From Ilex aquifolium (Eukaryota > Streptophyta > Magnoliopsida > Aquifoliales > Aquifoliaceae): a stretch of 64,000 nucleotides of DNA. Shown here piece by piece: positions 33,561 to 44,711 of the stretch. Position 1 is the stretch's first letter. Every line of letters begins with the position of its first letter. Made by a program: the position numbers and the translations under genes. The notes below the pieces were generated by a model that saw nothing but the letters and a program-made list of their open reading frames with translations, ran no database searches and was not told where the DNA came from. Location of the stretch: NCBI GenBank assembly GCA_951799425.1, contig OX637393.1, positions 19,177,744 to 19,241,743 of the forward strand, in the 5' to 3' direction.

Positions 33561-35221
33561 TGCTTGCTTTATTTTCTTGTTGTTCCTAAGCTCCGGACAT
33601 CACTCTTTCAATGTATGTATGATATATGTGTAAAAAGGGGGGGGGGGAATGTCATTCTTCCTTGGAATGATGTCAAAAGAAAGGGCAAGGGAATGGAGGA
33701 AAATGAAATGTGTGAGTGAACAAAAATGCTTCCCAAGCACAAAAAGACTTTTGTATGTCGTGTTTTACTTGGAGAGTACTCCTAGGTTGTCTCCTCGGGG
33801 AAGGATGTGAATCGTGTAGAAGGTGATTTTGGTGAAAGAAAAGTGTAAAATATTTTGTTGTTTGGAATTGGTTTGTTATTTGAGTTGTAATGAAATTAAG
33901 ATGGGAAAATAAGTGTTGGCTAATCCGAAGGGTTCACTCCAATGGGGATGCCAAGACAACTCGAGTCCTTCCTCCAATAGAGCATAAATGTACGATTGAT
34001 TCATGGGAAGTTAGGGATGAGATGGAAGTGAGGATCCAAGCATAACTTGTGACCAGGCCTACAGGATATCAAAGACTCACAACCGCATCCACTCTCAACC
34101 CAGTCAAACTGAGCCATCGTACTCTAAGAGGAGGAAAGAAAATGAGTTGTACAGGCATACCCAAGTGGAGGTCTCCCTTTGATTAGCCAACTAAAAAGCT
34201 TAGCTACTCATGCTTAAGGTAAAGACAACAATATAATAAGAAGACATTATAAAGAGATGAAGTTTGTAGCTAAGTTAATGCAAGAAACATAAACTAAAAG
34301 AGAATGCATCTACTACCCATTTTAAGCTAAGAAAATGAAGAACATGAATGCATTAATGGTAAAAGCTTGAATAGACAATTAAAGTTAAAAGCAACTTGAA
34401 ATAACTAGCGTTAAAGACTTCAAACAAAGTTTAGAAAGATCTTACATGAAATTACAAGACAATGTATGAAAGAAAATGCAAAAATCTCAACTTCTCTCTC
34501 TAACACTATTCATCTTCTTCCTTGACTCTCTCTCTATATTACAATTTATATTCCATAATGCAGAATAATGGAGTCCCCTCCCTCCAAAAACGTCCATGGA
34601 GTGATGCCATAGCCTTGTGATGTGATCTCCATGCCTAGGGGCTGAAAAAGGATGGGCTGGACAGGGTTGGTGCAGGCCTTGTCTCCACACCCAGCACCTT
34701 CTCTCTCCTCTTTCCTCATTAATGATCAAGCATCCAAAAGTCCAAAAAGATGTGCAAGAGGGATGTCCATGGTGTTAGGAGTGGCAGGGGCCGGTAGGAG
34801 AATGTCTGGTGGGACCCCCAAGATTTCAAAGCTTGAGATTTTGATTCTGGCGCAATTCAGCAAAACCTACCGGTAGATCGCGAAAAACCTACCGGTAGGT
34901 TTTACACCAGTAGGCAAACTATACCAGTATTTCTTCGGTAGGTGCAGGACAGTAGCCAAAACCTACCGGTAGGTTTTTCCTGGTTTTGCTGATTTCTTGG
35001 TTCCTCCACCTCCTGAGCTATCATCAAGCCTCCTCCTCATCTCCATTCATCTTAAGCTTCATGAGAGGGCTCAACAAGCATCATTTAAGCCTTTTTATTT
35101 GCAATCATACCGAAACTTTGTTAATAGCTCAAACCGTGCGGTTCCATTCATTTTAACTTCAAAAGTAAGTGTAAAAAGGGATGTAATGGTGCATAAAATA
35201 TGTAATGTTTTGTGCTAATCA
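33561..35221 (-). repeat. 5' LTR of E1 (1661 bp)
   Basis: Minus strand TGATTAGCAC at 35221 to AAGCA at 33561. It aligns with the E2 LTR (37481-39152) and, through its 3' half, with family N LTRs. It carries the CCTACCGGTAGG array. CACGC at 35222-35226 is the right-hand TSD of the composite. Confidence 0.9.
34866..34973. repeat. Palindrome array, CCTACCGGTAGG type (E1 LTR)
   Basis: Palindromes at 34866-34876, 34888-34899 and 34962-34973, with degenerate ATACCAGTAT (34921-34930) and CGGTAGG (34936-34942) between. It lies about 250-355 bp from the LTR 5' end. Confidence 0.9.
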
Positions 35222-35226
35222 CACGC
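35222..35226. other. Right TSD (CACGC) of the N3/E1 composite
   Basis: Second copy of CACGC; X1 LTR sequence continues with CAGTGGAAGG. Confidence 0.9.
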
Positions 35227-35684
35227 CAGTGGAAGGCTCTCAATCAGGGCCTAAATATTGAAGAAAAGCTGACTTGTGGCTTTTAATCCATTTTTGTAAA
35301 ACATTTACAAAGTTAGTTTTTGGGCATGTAATGTATGTAAAAGCATTGTAATTTGAACTTGTATTAACTATGTTTGATGTATATTGGACATTGGATGGGT
35401 CATGTGATTAAATGTTGTTATATGAGTATGGATAAATGGACCCGGTGTGGTCAATATTGTATATTGGACCTCGGATGGGTCATGTGATTGTATGATTGCA
35501 CAGGTTGTATTTTGGGTAGAGCTCCCCGTACAAAAGAGACTCTGTCTGAATTTTGTTAAATTATGGATCCCGGTATATGGGGCATAATGGCATGATATCG
35601 AGTTACACGGTATCCACGGGTATTCCGCGGGTTGATGGGTGATCAACGGGTTGACAAAGGACCCCCAGTTTTTGGGGTGTCACA
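35227..35684 (+). repeat. X1 5' LTR, second part
   Basis: Continues the LTR left at 5125 and ends GGGGTGTCACA directly before the PBS. It includes an imperfect duplication around GTATATTGGAC...GGATGGGTCATGTGATT (about 35380-35410 and 35459-35490). Confidence 0.9.
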
Positions 35685-35687
35685 GCT

Positions 35688-35699
35688 TGGTATCAGAGC
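35688..35699 (+). other. Primer-binding site of X1, initiator tRNA-Met type
   Basis: TGGTATCAGAGC, complementary to the 3' end of plant initiator tRNA-Met, 3 nt after the LTR end. Confidence 0.9.
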
Positions 35700-36017
35700 T
35701 TAGGTTTACGATTTATCTAAGGCTTGCGGGGCATGGGTCTATACCATTGCATCTATTGTGCATTACATGTTGTGTGCATTAAATGCTACATGTTATGTGC
35801 TATATGTTATGTGACTTATATGCATGGTGAAATGTATATGAAAAAAGAGACACTGGGGTTAGAAAACATAACCTTGGGGGTCAGAAAACAAAGGGATGGG
35901 ACGGTTCATGGTGTAGATGTCTATTAGTGGGTGGCACATGCTCTACTATTGAGATAAGGAGAGAAATCTCAAAGTTTGAACTTGATCCCTATCTTGGGAT
36001 ACTAAGTTAGTGCTCTA

Positions 36018-36676
36018 TTGTTATTTTACTTGTGTAGATGGCAAATAGAGGAAGAGCCATTGCATGTGAGTTCTCCCTTAAGAGATAGGGTGAGTATTAA
36101 TCAGATATGTCGGGGTTGTGAGCTAGAGATCTCGGGGATTCTACTCACCTTGGACCTTAGGGTCATAGACATGTCGGAGTTTGATGTCATCCTTGGGATG
36201 GATTGGTTGGCGGCACATCGAGTCTTCATTGATTGTGATCGGAAGAGGGTCACCGCTTACACACCGGATGATGTTTGTTTTAAATTTCAAGGGGAGAAAC
36301 ATGACGTTTTACCCCAAGTAGTGTACGATTCCCGTTGGCATGGACAGTTGATGGGTTGGCTAGCAAGCCCTACCCTAGAGGACGAGACGAGACAGAAGTA
36401 GGGTCTACGTCAGGTGGTTTGTGAGTATGAGAATATTTTTTCGGTGAACTACTAGGATTACTTCCACATAGGGATATAGACTTCACTATTAAGTTGCATC
36501 CTAGTACATCACTTATTTCTATGACTCCGCATAGAATGGCACCAGCAGAGTTGCAAGAGCTCAAGGTTCACTTGAAGGGGAGGCTTACTTCAGCTCCTAT
36601 TTTGATAGTCCTGGAGAGGGTACAGAGGTACATGGTGTATTGTGATGCCCCCAAGGATGGACTTGGATGTGTGTAG
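36018..36676 (+). pseudogene. Protease and RT/RNase H remnants of X1
   Basis: A gag start (ATGGCAAATAGAGG at 36038) is fused by deletion to the distal protease (VIDMSEFDVILGMDWLAAH, 36018-36401 frame). Then come the RT N-terminus (FTIKLHPSTSLISMTPHRMAPAELQEL, from about 36480) and a jump into RNase H (SAPILIVLERVQRYMVYCDAPKDGLGCV, 36590-36676). Gag, the RT catalytic core and most of RNase H are missing, so this is an internally deleted derivative. Confidence 0.8.
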
Positions 36677-37480
36677 ATACTGTCCATCAGGGATCGAATA
36701 CAGTCGGGTACAGGTGACGAGGGCTGGGCCATTCACACGGATGGTAGTCTTTGGTTTAGGGGAAGGATTGTAGTTCCCCAGTCGGCGGATCTAAGAGAGG
36801 AGATCCTCAGGGAGTTCCAATTCTTCCGTTTTGTTGTGCATCCAGGCGGCAGGAAGATGTATCATGGTCTTCGTCGTCAGTATTATTGGAGCGGGATGAA
36901 GAGGCACGTCAGAGATTTAGTTAGTCGATGTCTCACGTGTCAACAGGTCAAGGCTGAGAACCAGAGACCTGTAGGGTTGCTCCAGCCTTTGGAGTTGGCT
37001 GAGTGGAAGTGGGAGCACATCACAATGGATTTTTTGACCCACTTGCCACGGACATCGCGGGGACATGACGCGGTGTGGGTGATAGTGGACCAGCTTACAA
37101 AATTGGCACACTTTTTGGCCGTCCGGATGACCTTCACACTAGAGGAATTCTACCAATTATACATACAGGAGATTGTCCGGTTGCATGGGGTGCCCGTATC
37201 TATAGTGTTGGATCGGGATCCCAGGTTTATGACTCATTTTTGGGAGAGTTTCCAGCGGGCCATGGGGACACAGTTGATGATGAGCACAACTTTTCATCCC
37301 CAGACAGACAGTCATTCAGAGAGGACCATCCAAACTTTAGAGGACATGCTACGGGCATGCGTCCTAGATCTCAAGGGTAGTTGAGAAGAGAATTTACCCT
37401 AAGTGGAGTTCGCCTACAACAACAGTTATTAGGCGAGCATACAAATGGCACCCTATGAGGCACTATATGGGAGGCCTTGT
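36677..37480 (+). pseudogene. Integrase of X1 with intact DDE, truncated by E2
   Basis: An open frame from 36836 to 37384 (182 aa) begins in the zinc-binding region (HPGGRKMYHGL, then CLTCQQVKAE). It has Asp in ITMDFLTHLP, Asp in IVLDRDPRF and Glu in SHSERTIQ, so all three catalytic acids remain. A TAG follows LDLKGS. Related text (MAPYEALYGRPC) reads to 37478, where E2 starts. The lineage looks like a chromovirus-type Ty3/gypsy element, but the C-terminal chromodomain region is absent. Confidence 0.8.
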
Positions 37481-39152
37481 TGATTAGCACAAAACATTGC
37501 ATATTTTATGCACCATTACATCCCTTTTTACACTTGCTTTTGAAGTTAAAATGAATGGAACAGCACGGTTTGAGCTATTAACGAAGTTTCAGTATGATTG
37601 TAGATAAAAAGGCTTAAATGATGTTTTTTGAGCCCTTTCATGATGCTTAAGATGAATGGAGATGAGGAAGAGGCTTGACGATAGCTCAGGAGGTGGAGGA
37701 ACCAAGAAATCAGCAAAACCAGGAAAAACCTACCAGTAGACCCTACCGGTAGGTTTTGGCTACTCTCCTGCACCTACCGAAGAAATACCGGTATAGTTTG
37801 CCTACTGGAGTAAAACCTACCAATAGGTTTTCCGCGATCTACCGATAGGTTTTGCTGAATTGCGCCAGAATCTGAATGTCAAGCTCTGAAATCTTGGGGG
37901 TCCCATCAAACATTCTCCTACCTACCCCTGCCACTCCTAACACCATGGACATCCCTCTTGCACCTCTTCTTGGACTTTTGGATGCTTGATCATTAATGAG
38001 GAAAGAGGAGAGAGAATGTGTTGGGTGTGGAGACAAGGCCTGCACCAACCCTGTCTAACCCATCCCTTTTCAGCCCCTAGGCATGGAGATCACATCACAG
38101 GGCTATAGCATCACTCCATGGACATTTTTGTAGGAACAGACTCCATTATTCTGAAAAAAGGGAGATATACATTTTGATATAGAGAGAGAGAGTGCAAGGA
38201 AGAAGATGAATAGTGCTAGAGAGAGAAGTTAATGTTTTCCATTTTCTTTCCATACATGGCCTTGTAATCCTTTGTAAGACCTTTCTAAGCTTTGTTTGAA
38301 GTCTTTTATGCTAGTTATTTCAAGTTGCTTTTAAGTTTAATCGTCTAGTCAAGCTTTTACCATTAATGCATTCATGTTCTTCACCTTCTTAGCTTAAAAT
38401 GGGTAGTAAATGCATTCTCTTTTAGTTTATGTTTTCTTGAATTAACTTAGCTACAATCTTCATCTCTTTATAATGTCTTCTTATTATATTGTTGTTTTTA
38501 CCTTAAGCATGAGTAGCTAAGCTTTTTAGTTGGCTAATCCAAGGGAGACCTCCACTTGGGTATGTCATTACAACTCATTTTCTTTCCTCCTCTCAGAGTA
38601 CGATGGCTCGGTTTGACTGGGTTGAGAGTGGATGCGGTTGTGAGTCTTTGATATCCCGTAGGCTTGGTCACGGGTTATGCTTGGATCCTCAATTCCATCT
38701 CGTCCCTAGCTTCCCATGAATCAATCGTACATCTATGCTCTATTGGAGGAAAGACTCGAGTTGTCTTGGCATCCCCATTGGAGTGAACCCTTCGGATTAG
38801 CCAACACTTATTTTCCCGTCTTAATTTCATCACAACACAAATCACAAACCAATTCCAAACAATAAAAGATTTTACACTTTTCTTTCACCAAAATCACCTT
38901 CTACATGAATCATATCCTTCCCTGAGGAGACGACCTTGGAGTACTCTCTAAGTAAAACACGACATACAAAAGTCTTCTCGCGCTTGGGAAGCATTTTTGT
39001 TCACTCACACATTTCATTTTCCACCATTCCCTTGCCCTTTCTTTTGACATCATTCCAAGGGAGAGTGACACTCCCCCCTTTCACACATATATCATACATA
39101 CCTTGAGGGATGATGTTAGGAGGTTAGGAACAACAGGGAAATAAACCAAGCA
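37481..39152 (+). repeat. 5' LTR of E2 (1672 bp)
   Basis: TGATTAGCAC to AACCAAGCA. Aligns throughout with the E1 LTR. It holds a decayed CCTACCGGTAGG array at 37729-37850. A GA-rich stretch (38176-38192) and ATATAGAGAG mark a possible but weak core promoter. Confidence 0.9.
37729..37850. repeat. Palindrome array, CCTACCGGTAGG type, decayed (E2 LTR)
   Basis: One perfect unit at 37742-37753, ATACCGGTAT at 37785-37794, and imperfect units at 37729 (CCTACCAGTAG), about 37816 (CCTACCAATAGG) and about 37839 (CTACCGATAGG). The order mirrors the E1 array. Confidence 0.85.
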
Positions 39153-39156
39153 TTTT

Positions 39157-39173
39157 TGGCACCATTGCCGGGG
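39157..39173 (+). other. Primer-binding site of E2
   Basis: TGGCACCATTGCCGGGG, the tRNA-Asp type with two transitions, 4 nt after the LTR. Confidence 0.8.
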
Positions 39174-39298
39174 AAGGCAAGCATTGAATCAAGAAGGTGA
39201 TTTTTGGACACCCGTGATATTCATCATGGGCTGAGGTACGTTGATCCTTGTACATACTTTTGCTTGTTTGTATTTTTAATTGTTGATAGTTTTGTTAT

Positions 39299-41181
39299 AT
39301 GTGGGGACGGGACAATCAAAACCGACTAGTTAGATAACCCTTGGGCCCCAATATGAACATTGACCAAGACCCACCCGAGGATGCGGGTGACAATTTTGAG
39401 AATCTAGGTGCAAATCCAAACATGCAAAGGGGTGGGGGAGTGCCAGAACCTAGAATGCCTAATCCACGTGTGCAATTCCCCCTCCTATGAATGAAGGGAA
39501 CAATATCCAAGTTGACCCTCCAGCGAGGTAAATGAGGGAATTCCTTCAACCCACACAAAGCACCACACCATCATGCATCCTCCTTCCAGTCCAAGCTCAC
39601 ATCTTCCTAGTTAAGTCAGGGATGTTGCAACTACTTCCCACATTCCACGGAATTGAGAAGGAGAACCCCTACTTGCATATCAAGGATTTCGAGGAGATAG
39701 TTGCGACCTTCCTCACCAATCATGGTATAGAAGATATAGCTAGGATGCAATTGTTCCCCTTTTCCCTGAGAGATAAGGCAAAAACGTGGCTTAATTCCTT
39801 GAGACCTCGATCCATAACATCTTGGAACCAAATGCTCTCCGAGTTTTGAAACAATTTTTTTCCGGTGCATAAAACCACCGCTTTAAAAAAAAAAATTCAA
39901 AACTTTTTGGAGAAGTCCAATGAGCAATTTTACCAATGTTAGGAGTGGTACAAGGAATTGCTACAATCCATTCCACACCATGGCTTTAAACCATGGCAAT
40001 TGGTGAGTTTCTTCTACGAAGGAATTACACCGGGCCATCGACAGTTCATCGACATGATGTGTAATGGAGAGTTCTTGAAAAAAGACCCTAATGAGGCCTT
40101 AGATTACTTTGATACATTGGCTCAAAATGCACAATCATGGGACATTACGGATCCCACCGATGTACCAAGGTCTTCTCCTCAAGGGAGTAGCCAAACTCAT
40201 GGGGGAGGGATTTATGACTTGAGAGACCGGGAAGACTTGCTTTCCAAAATTGCCAAATTGTCTAGGAAGGTTGAGAGTCTTGAATTCAATAGGAGGCAAG
40301 AGGTGTCAAATGTTTCAAAGATTGAGGAGGGATGCTCAATTTGCGAGAGTGTAGATCATTCCATATCGGAATGCCCTAACATTTCGGCACTTAAGGAAGT
40401 GTATCACGAGCAAGTCAATGCCTTTAACCAAACGAGTCAATCATTCTCTCCACATTCGAGCACTTACAATCCGGGTTGGAGCAATCACCCGAACTTTAGC
40501 TGGAGAAATGAGAACCCCATTCCTCATGGTTCAAATGCATACACACCTCCCGTGCCCCCTAGGCAAAATCAATATCAAGGCCAAGGGTCTAGCTCCCAAT
40601 ACCCCCGGTCCAATCCACAAGGGCATTCATCAAACCCACCACCACAAAATTTTTCATCAAGTCCACCTCCACAAAGCTTTTCCCAAGGACCATCCAATCC
40701 TCCCACCTATCAACCTCCCCACCAGAGGAATTTGGAGGATATGGTTCATGCTTTCATTCAAAGTCAAACTACCTTCAATCAAAATCAAACCGCTATAAAC
40801 AATCAAAATGCCACAGCTTTTAATGACATTCGAGCCCAACTCACAAAGTTGACAAACTCTATGGGGGCATCACAACAAGAGAAAGGGAAATTTCCCGCTC
40901 AACCCCAAGAAAACCCTAGAGGTCAACATGTTGTTGAGTCATCGGAGCCCTTAAGAGAGACTTGTGAGCAACTCAAGGCGGTTACCACCCTTCGTAGTGG
41001 CAAACAAATTGACAAAACGTTGGTGCCAAAGGTCTCACCCAAGGTCACATTGCCAAATGAAAAAGAGACCAAAGGTGACACCAAGGAGGGTGAGTTGAGT
41101 GATGAGGTGGTCAAGAAAGAAAACTTGAGTGATGGAACTGTGCATGTATCCCCTATTCCTGCTCCTTTCCTAATCGTTTGA
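39299..41181 (+). pseudogene. Gag of E2, several breaks
   Basis: ATG at 39299 (MWGRDNQNRLV), then a stop within 13 codons. The capsid domain lies at 39532-39849 (MLQLLPTFHGIEKENPYLHIKDFEE), ending at a TGA; the link to the next frame passes an A-run near 39888. The 39958-41181 frame (407 aa) carries FFYEGITPGHRQFIDMMCNG, the knuckle CSICESVDHSISEC, a Pro/Gln/Ser-rich spacer and TTLRSGKQIDKT. It supplies the intact Trp codon at the site of the E1 stop. Confidence 0.8.
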
Positions 41182-41576
41182 AGCCACCTGTTAAGGTGGC
41201 TAATTATGCTGATATACTTGAAATGTTTAAGCAGGTAAAGATCAACATTCCACTCCTTGATGCCATAAAGCAAATTTCATCTAGTGCAAAGATTTTGAAG
41301 GACTTATGCACGGTGAAGAGGAGGCTCAATGTCCACAAGAAAGCATTTCTCACCGAGCAAGTGAGCTCGATTTTGAGGACAAACACTCCTCCGAAGTTTA
41401 AAGACCCAGGCTGTCTTACCATTTCCATAACCATCGGGAATTGCCGAGTTGAGCAAGCATTGCTTGATTTGGGTCCTAGTGTGAACCTTCTTCCGTACTT
41501 GGTGTATCAACAACTTCAGCTCGAAGAATTGAAGCCTACTCCAATCACGCTTCAACTGGCGGATCGTAGTGTCTGA
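41178..41576 (+). pseudogene. Protease region of E2
   Basis: KPPVKVANYADILEMFKQV, then the active site QALLDLGPSVNLLP. The Ala of DLGAS is Pro here, which probably weakens the protease. A frame change from gag occurs at about 41178, and the frame closes with TGA after LADRSV. Confidence 0.75.
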
Positions 41577-41644
41577 ACACCAAAGGGAGTAGTTGAGGAT
41601 GTTTTAGTACAAGTCGATAAATTTTACTTTCTTGTTGATTTATT

Positions 41645-42256
41645 GTGCTTGACACTCACCTAGTTGCAAATCTTAGCTCCCAAATCCCTGTAATCCTTGG
41701 TAGACCCTTCCTTGCTACATCTAACACTGTGATTAATTGCAGGAACGGTCTCATGAAGCTTGCATTTGGGAACATGACTATAGACCTCAACGTGTTCAAC
41801 TTGTCCAAGCAACCGGGGGATGATGAGGAGGTGCATGAAGTCAATAGGATTGACACTTTGGCGGAAGAACACTTGGAACTTTGGACATGTTAAATTTGAA
41901 AGAAGAAGATAATGTTGATCTAGATGGAGTTGATGAGCAAGAGGACTTAGAGAGTTTGAAAGGGGTAGACAAATGGATCCCGAAATTTGAGAAGCTTCCA
42001 CATCAAGAAAAAAAGATCTTTCCATCGGATGTACAAAAGCCAAATTTGGAGTTCAAACCACTACCATCCCATCTGAAGTATGCATATCTTGGGGAAGATG
42101 AGACATTCCCAGTGGTAATTAGTTCAACATTGGAGGCAAAGCAAGAAGGAGAACTCTTGGAGGTGTTGAGGAGGCATAAAGGGGCAATTGGTTGGACAAT
42201 TGCCGACATCAAAGGGATAAGCCCCATCATTTGCACACATCGGATCTATCTTGAGG
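41645..42256 (+). pseudogene. Protease C-terminus and RT N-terminus of E2, 5' part
   Basis: 41645-41893 has VILGRPFLATSNTVINCRNG; after a one-base shift 41881-42256 continues with EQEDLESLKGV...TIADIKGISPIICTHRIYLE. Interrupted by Z within the codons for EED; RT resumes at 51294. Confidence 0.8.
42252..42256. other. Left TSD (TGAGG) of Z
   Basis: TGAGG at 42252-42256 and 51289-51293; joining across them restores the E reading EEDTKPSRQPQ. Confidence 0.95.
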
Positions 42257-44379
42257 TGTAATGCCCCAAAATTCCCCCTTGGTCGGCATTACTATTTAAA
42301 ATCATTCACGTCATGAGAGCAGCTAATAAGATCCATAAAACAAGAAAACTTTCCTTCATCAACCATAATATCTACTTCATCATCCCAAAAGAATAAGTCA
42401 AACCATGGCCATTACATCCAAAAGAATATGCCCAAATAGGGCAATTACATCCCAAAAATCAACTATGAGTTTGCAGCGGAATAACCAAAATATTAATATA
42501 ACTATATTCTCAAAAGGAATCTCCTAGTCTAGAATGAAAAAGGGACAATCCTATACAGTTCCTTTCGGATCTACATGCCCATCCACTTGAGCTTCCCAAA
42601 GCACCTGCTCGTCAACTCCAAACTCTTCCTCCAAACCATCATCTGAAAATATATTATTTGTAGGGGGTGAGCACTAAGCTCTGTAGCAACATTCTCCCAA
42701 ACTCGAACAAGGTTTAGAAAACATATAAAACAAGTCGGTCTTATTTTGCAAATATCATATATAACTTTTGAAGGAAAAAATGAACATTTCTATGGATCTC
42801 AATTTTACACAATAACAATGATTTAAATTAAGAAATAAATTAATTCCAACAAGTTCGTATAACAAACCATTTCCAAAACGATATACAGTAACCCACAATG
42901 TATCTCAAGTCACAACTTGTATCTCAACAACAACATGTATCTCAAGTATGATGTTTGATATTGCATGAATAAACACATCGAGAATATCCTGACCCACACA
43001 CACACACACCCAATCCTTTCAAGGATCTACAACTTTAGGAAGGACGTATACCAACACATTGGCAGTGACGAATCCAACCCAGGAATAGTATACTAACCCT
43101 CTGCCACGGCACCCGTGAGCGAATAGTGGTTTGGTCCTCACAAGGCACCAACCCCACTACGAGTGGTAGGAAAAATTCAAACCCACACGGAGTAAGAAAC
43201 GCATCTACCCACTCTACAATACCCGGTCAACGGCCACCCATGGTCATCCGAACATCCACAAGAGATACAATACCCAACAAATCTCTCAAATTCCCAAGTA
43301 AATCAAAAACCCTCAATTCCATTGGTGTTCTTCTAACGAAGCAATTTCAAGAAACATATGCAAGAGATCATCAACAATACCATTTTGTTGTTCAATCCAA
43401 AGCACTAAAGTTTTGAAATCAAATACAAAAGAGAAATCAAGAGAAAAATCTATTTCTCTTGAAAACTAGGGTTTTAAGTCAAGAAAAGAGGTTTAATAGC
43501 TATTATACCATAGTATTGTTCAAAACATGGTAATATTTACAAGAATATCAAGAATCAAAGATTTCATAGCATACATATAGGATTTAGAGTCAAAAGAATA
43601 CATATATATAAGCCCTAGCCTCAATGTAAGAAAATAGGAAGAAACCCCTACCTTGAATCAAGATTTCCAAGCTAAACCCAAGCTTATAGACCTTCTTCCT
43701 CCTTTTTCTTTCTCTCTTAGTCTTCCTTTAGGGTTCTAAGAGGTGTGGGTTGAGAGTGGAATGAAAGAATAAGAGAAAAATGGAATGAGAATGGTGTTTT
43801 AAGCCTGCCCATTCCCGATTTTTACTGTTCGCAGGGCCAAAAATTACATTTTTCCTTGAAATTACAATTTTGCCACTAACTATCTCCATTTTGATCTCTA
43901 TGACCACCCTAAGGTTTTTAGACGTTCTGAATTCATTTTTAATGTTATTTTATCCTAAAAACATTTAGTTTTATGATTTATCATACTACTAAAGTAAATT
44001 TACCGAAATTTAAAATACAAGGCCTATGTATATTTTTAATCGATTAACCCCTCCTAGGCCCAACATACAACCATCCATAGTATCTACAACACCATCCCAA
44101 ACTATTTGAGACAAATAAGGATGAAAAGGTAGCTTGGGGATAGCCTAGGAGAGGAGGAAATCAGACAATCAGGAAATCAGCCAATCGTACCGGTACACTA
44201 AGACTACTGGAGTTTAGCATACCGGTACGCTTTACCTAATCTGCCCAAATGCTCTGTGCATTCACATTTCATATTTCCATTCCATTCCAAACCCTTCCAA
44301 AACCAACCCAAACTTATACAACATACATTTGTATATCAAACATAGTTGGTACAAGTTCTATTACATGTGGGGGTTTACA
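42257..44379 (-). repeat. 3' LTR of Z (2123 bp)
   Basis: Minus strand starts TGTAAACCCCC at 44379 and ends GGGGCATTACA at 42257. It is 48 bp shorter than the partner LTR, nearly all explained by a shorter palindrome array (44186-44230 versus 51046-51139). The many differences seen by eye are largely transitions. Confidence 0.95.
44187..44228. repeat. Palindrome pair, GTACCGGTAC type (Z 3' LTR)
   Basis: GTACCGGTAC at 44187-44196 and ATACCGGTAC at 44219-44228, a 32-bp step, about 150-190 bp from the LTR 5' end. Confidence 0.9.
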
Positions 44380-44400
44380 ATCCACCCCCCTTAAAGAGAG
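44380..44400 (-). other. Polypurine tract of Z
   Basis: Minus strand AAGGGGGGTGGAT preceded by CTCTCTTT, directly before the 3' LTR start at 44379. Confidence 0.85.
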
Positions 44401-44420
44401 TTTCGTCCTCGAAACTTACC

Positions 44421-44693
44421 TCAAGTAGCGAACAATTGAGGATATTTCTCTCGCATCTCCCGCTCTGGTTCCCAAGTAGCTTCCTCCACCCCATGATGTT
44501 GCCACAAAACTTTCACCAATTGGATGACTTTATTGCGAAGCACCTTCTCTTTGGTATCTAGAATCTTCACCGGTTGTTCTTCATATGTTGCTCCATCTTG
44601 AACTTCAATATCCTCCAAATCTACGACATGTGTTGTATCCGATTGACACTTTCTCAACGTTGACACGTGGAACACGTCATGTACTCCTGACAA
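44421..44693 (-). pseudogene. Chromodomain end of Z polyprotein
   Basis: Open frame with FHVSTLRKCQSDTTHVV, then the chromodomain core VKVLWQHHGVEEATWEPEREM near its end and the terminal KYPQLF. Chromodomains of this type direct integration to marked heterochromatin in chromoviruses (family knowledge). A TAA near 44712 separates it from the integrase C-terminal block. Confidence 0.85.
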
Positions 44694-44711
44694 CTGAGCT
44701 GGTAACAGAAG

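Larger units (their letters stand above)
5126..35221 (-). mobile_element. Composite LTR-internal-LTR-internal-LTR block (N3 + E1)
   Basis: On the minus strand the order is E-type LTR (35221-33561), E1 internal (33560-22276), N-type LTR (22275-20448), N3 internal (20447-14979), N-type LTR (14978-5126, interrupted). The single pair of CACGC duplications flanks the whole block, whose two outer LTRs belong to different though related families. A single reverse-transcription event cannot give unlike outer LTRs, so later recombination or gene conversion is implied. Confidence 0.8.
22276..35221 (-). mobile_element. E1: Athila-like Ty3/gypsy element, degenerate
   Basis: Minus strand: 5' LTR 35221-33561, PBS 33556-33541, gag (33403 to about 32200), linker and protease (31811-31210), RT (31158-29463), RNase H (about 27725-27302, split by V1), integrase (27301-26144), a long non-coding stretch, and an accessory ORF (23459-22276) cut by the N3 LTR. 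Athila signatures are the protease text DLGASVNLLP, LRSGKEI before it, and [10 protein letters not shown] in integrase. Stops and frameshifts make it non-functional. Confidence 0.85.
3267..37480 (+). mobile_element. X1: deleted Ty3/gypsy element, split by 30 kb of nested insertions
   Basis: The 5' LTR starts TGTAAAACCC at 3267, is interrupted after 5125, resumes at 35227 and ends GGGGTGTCACA at 35684. The PBS follows (35688-35699, initiator tRNA-Met type), then a reduced internal region with a protease fragment, RT and RNase H remnants and an almost complete integrase core. X1 is lost at 37480, where E2 begins inside the integrase reading frame; no 3' LTR was found. It is the outermost and therefore oldest layer between 3267 and 37480. 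Confidence 0.85.

Noticed and set aside
36940-37137. Minus-strand ORFs opposite the X1 integrase
   Set aside because: Antisense shadow of an unambiguous integrase core.
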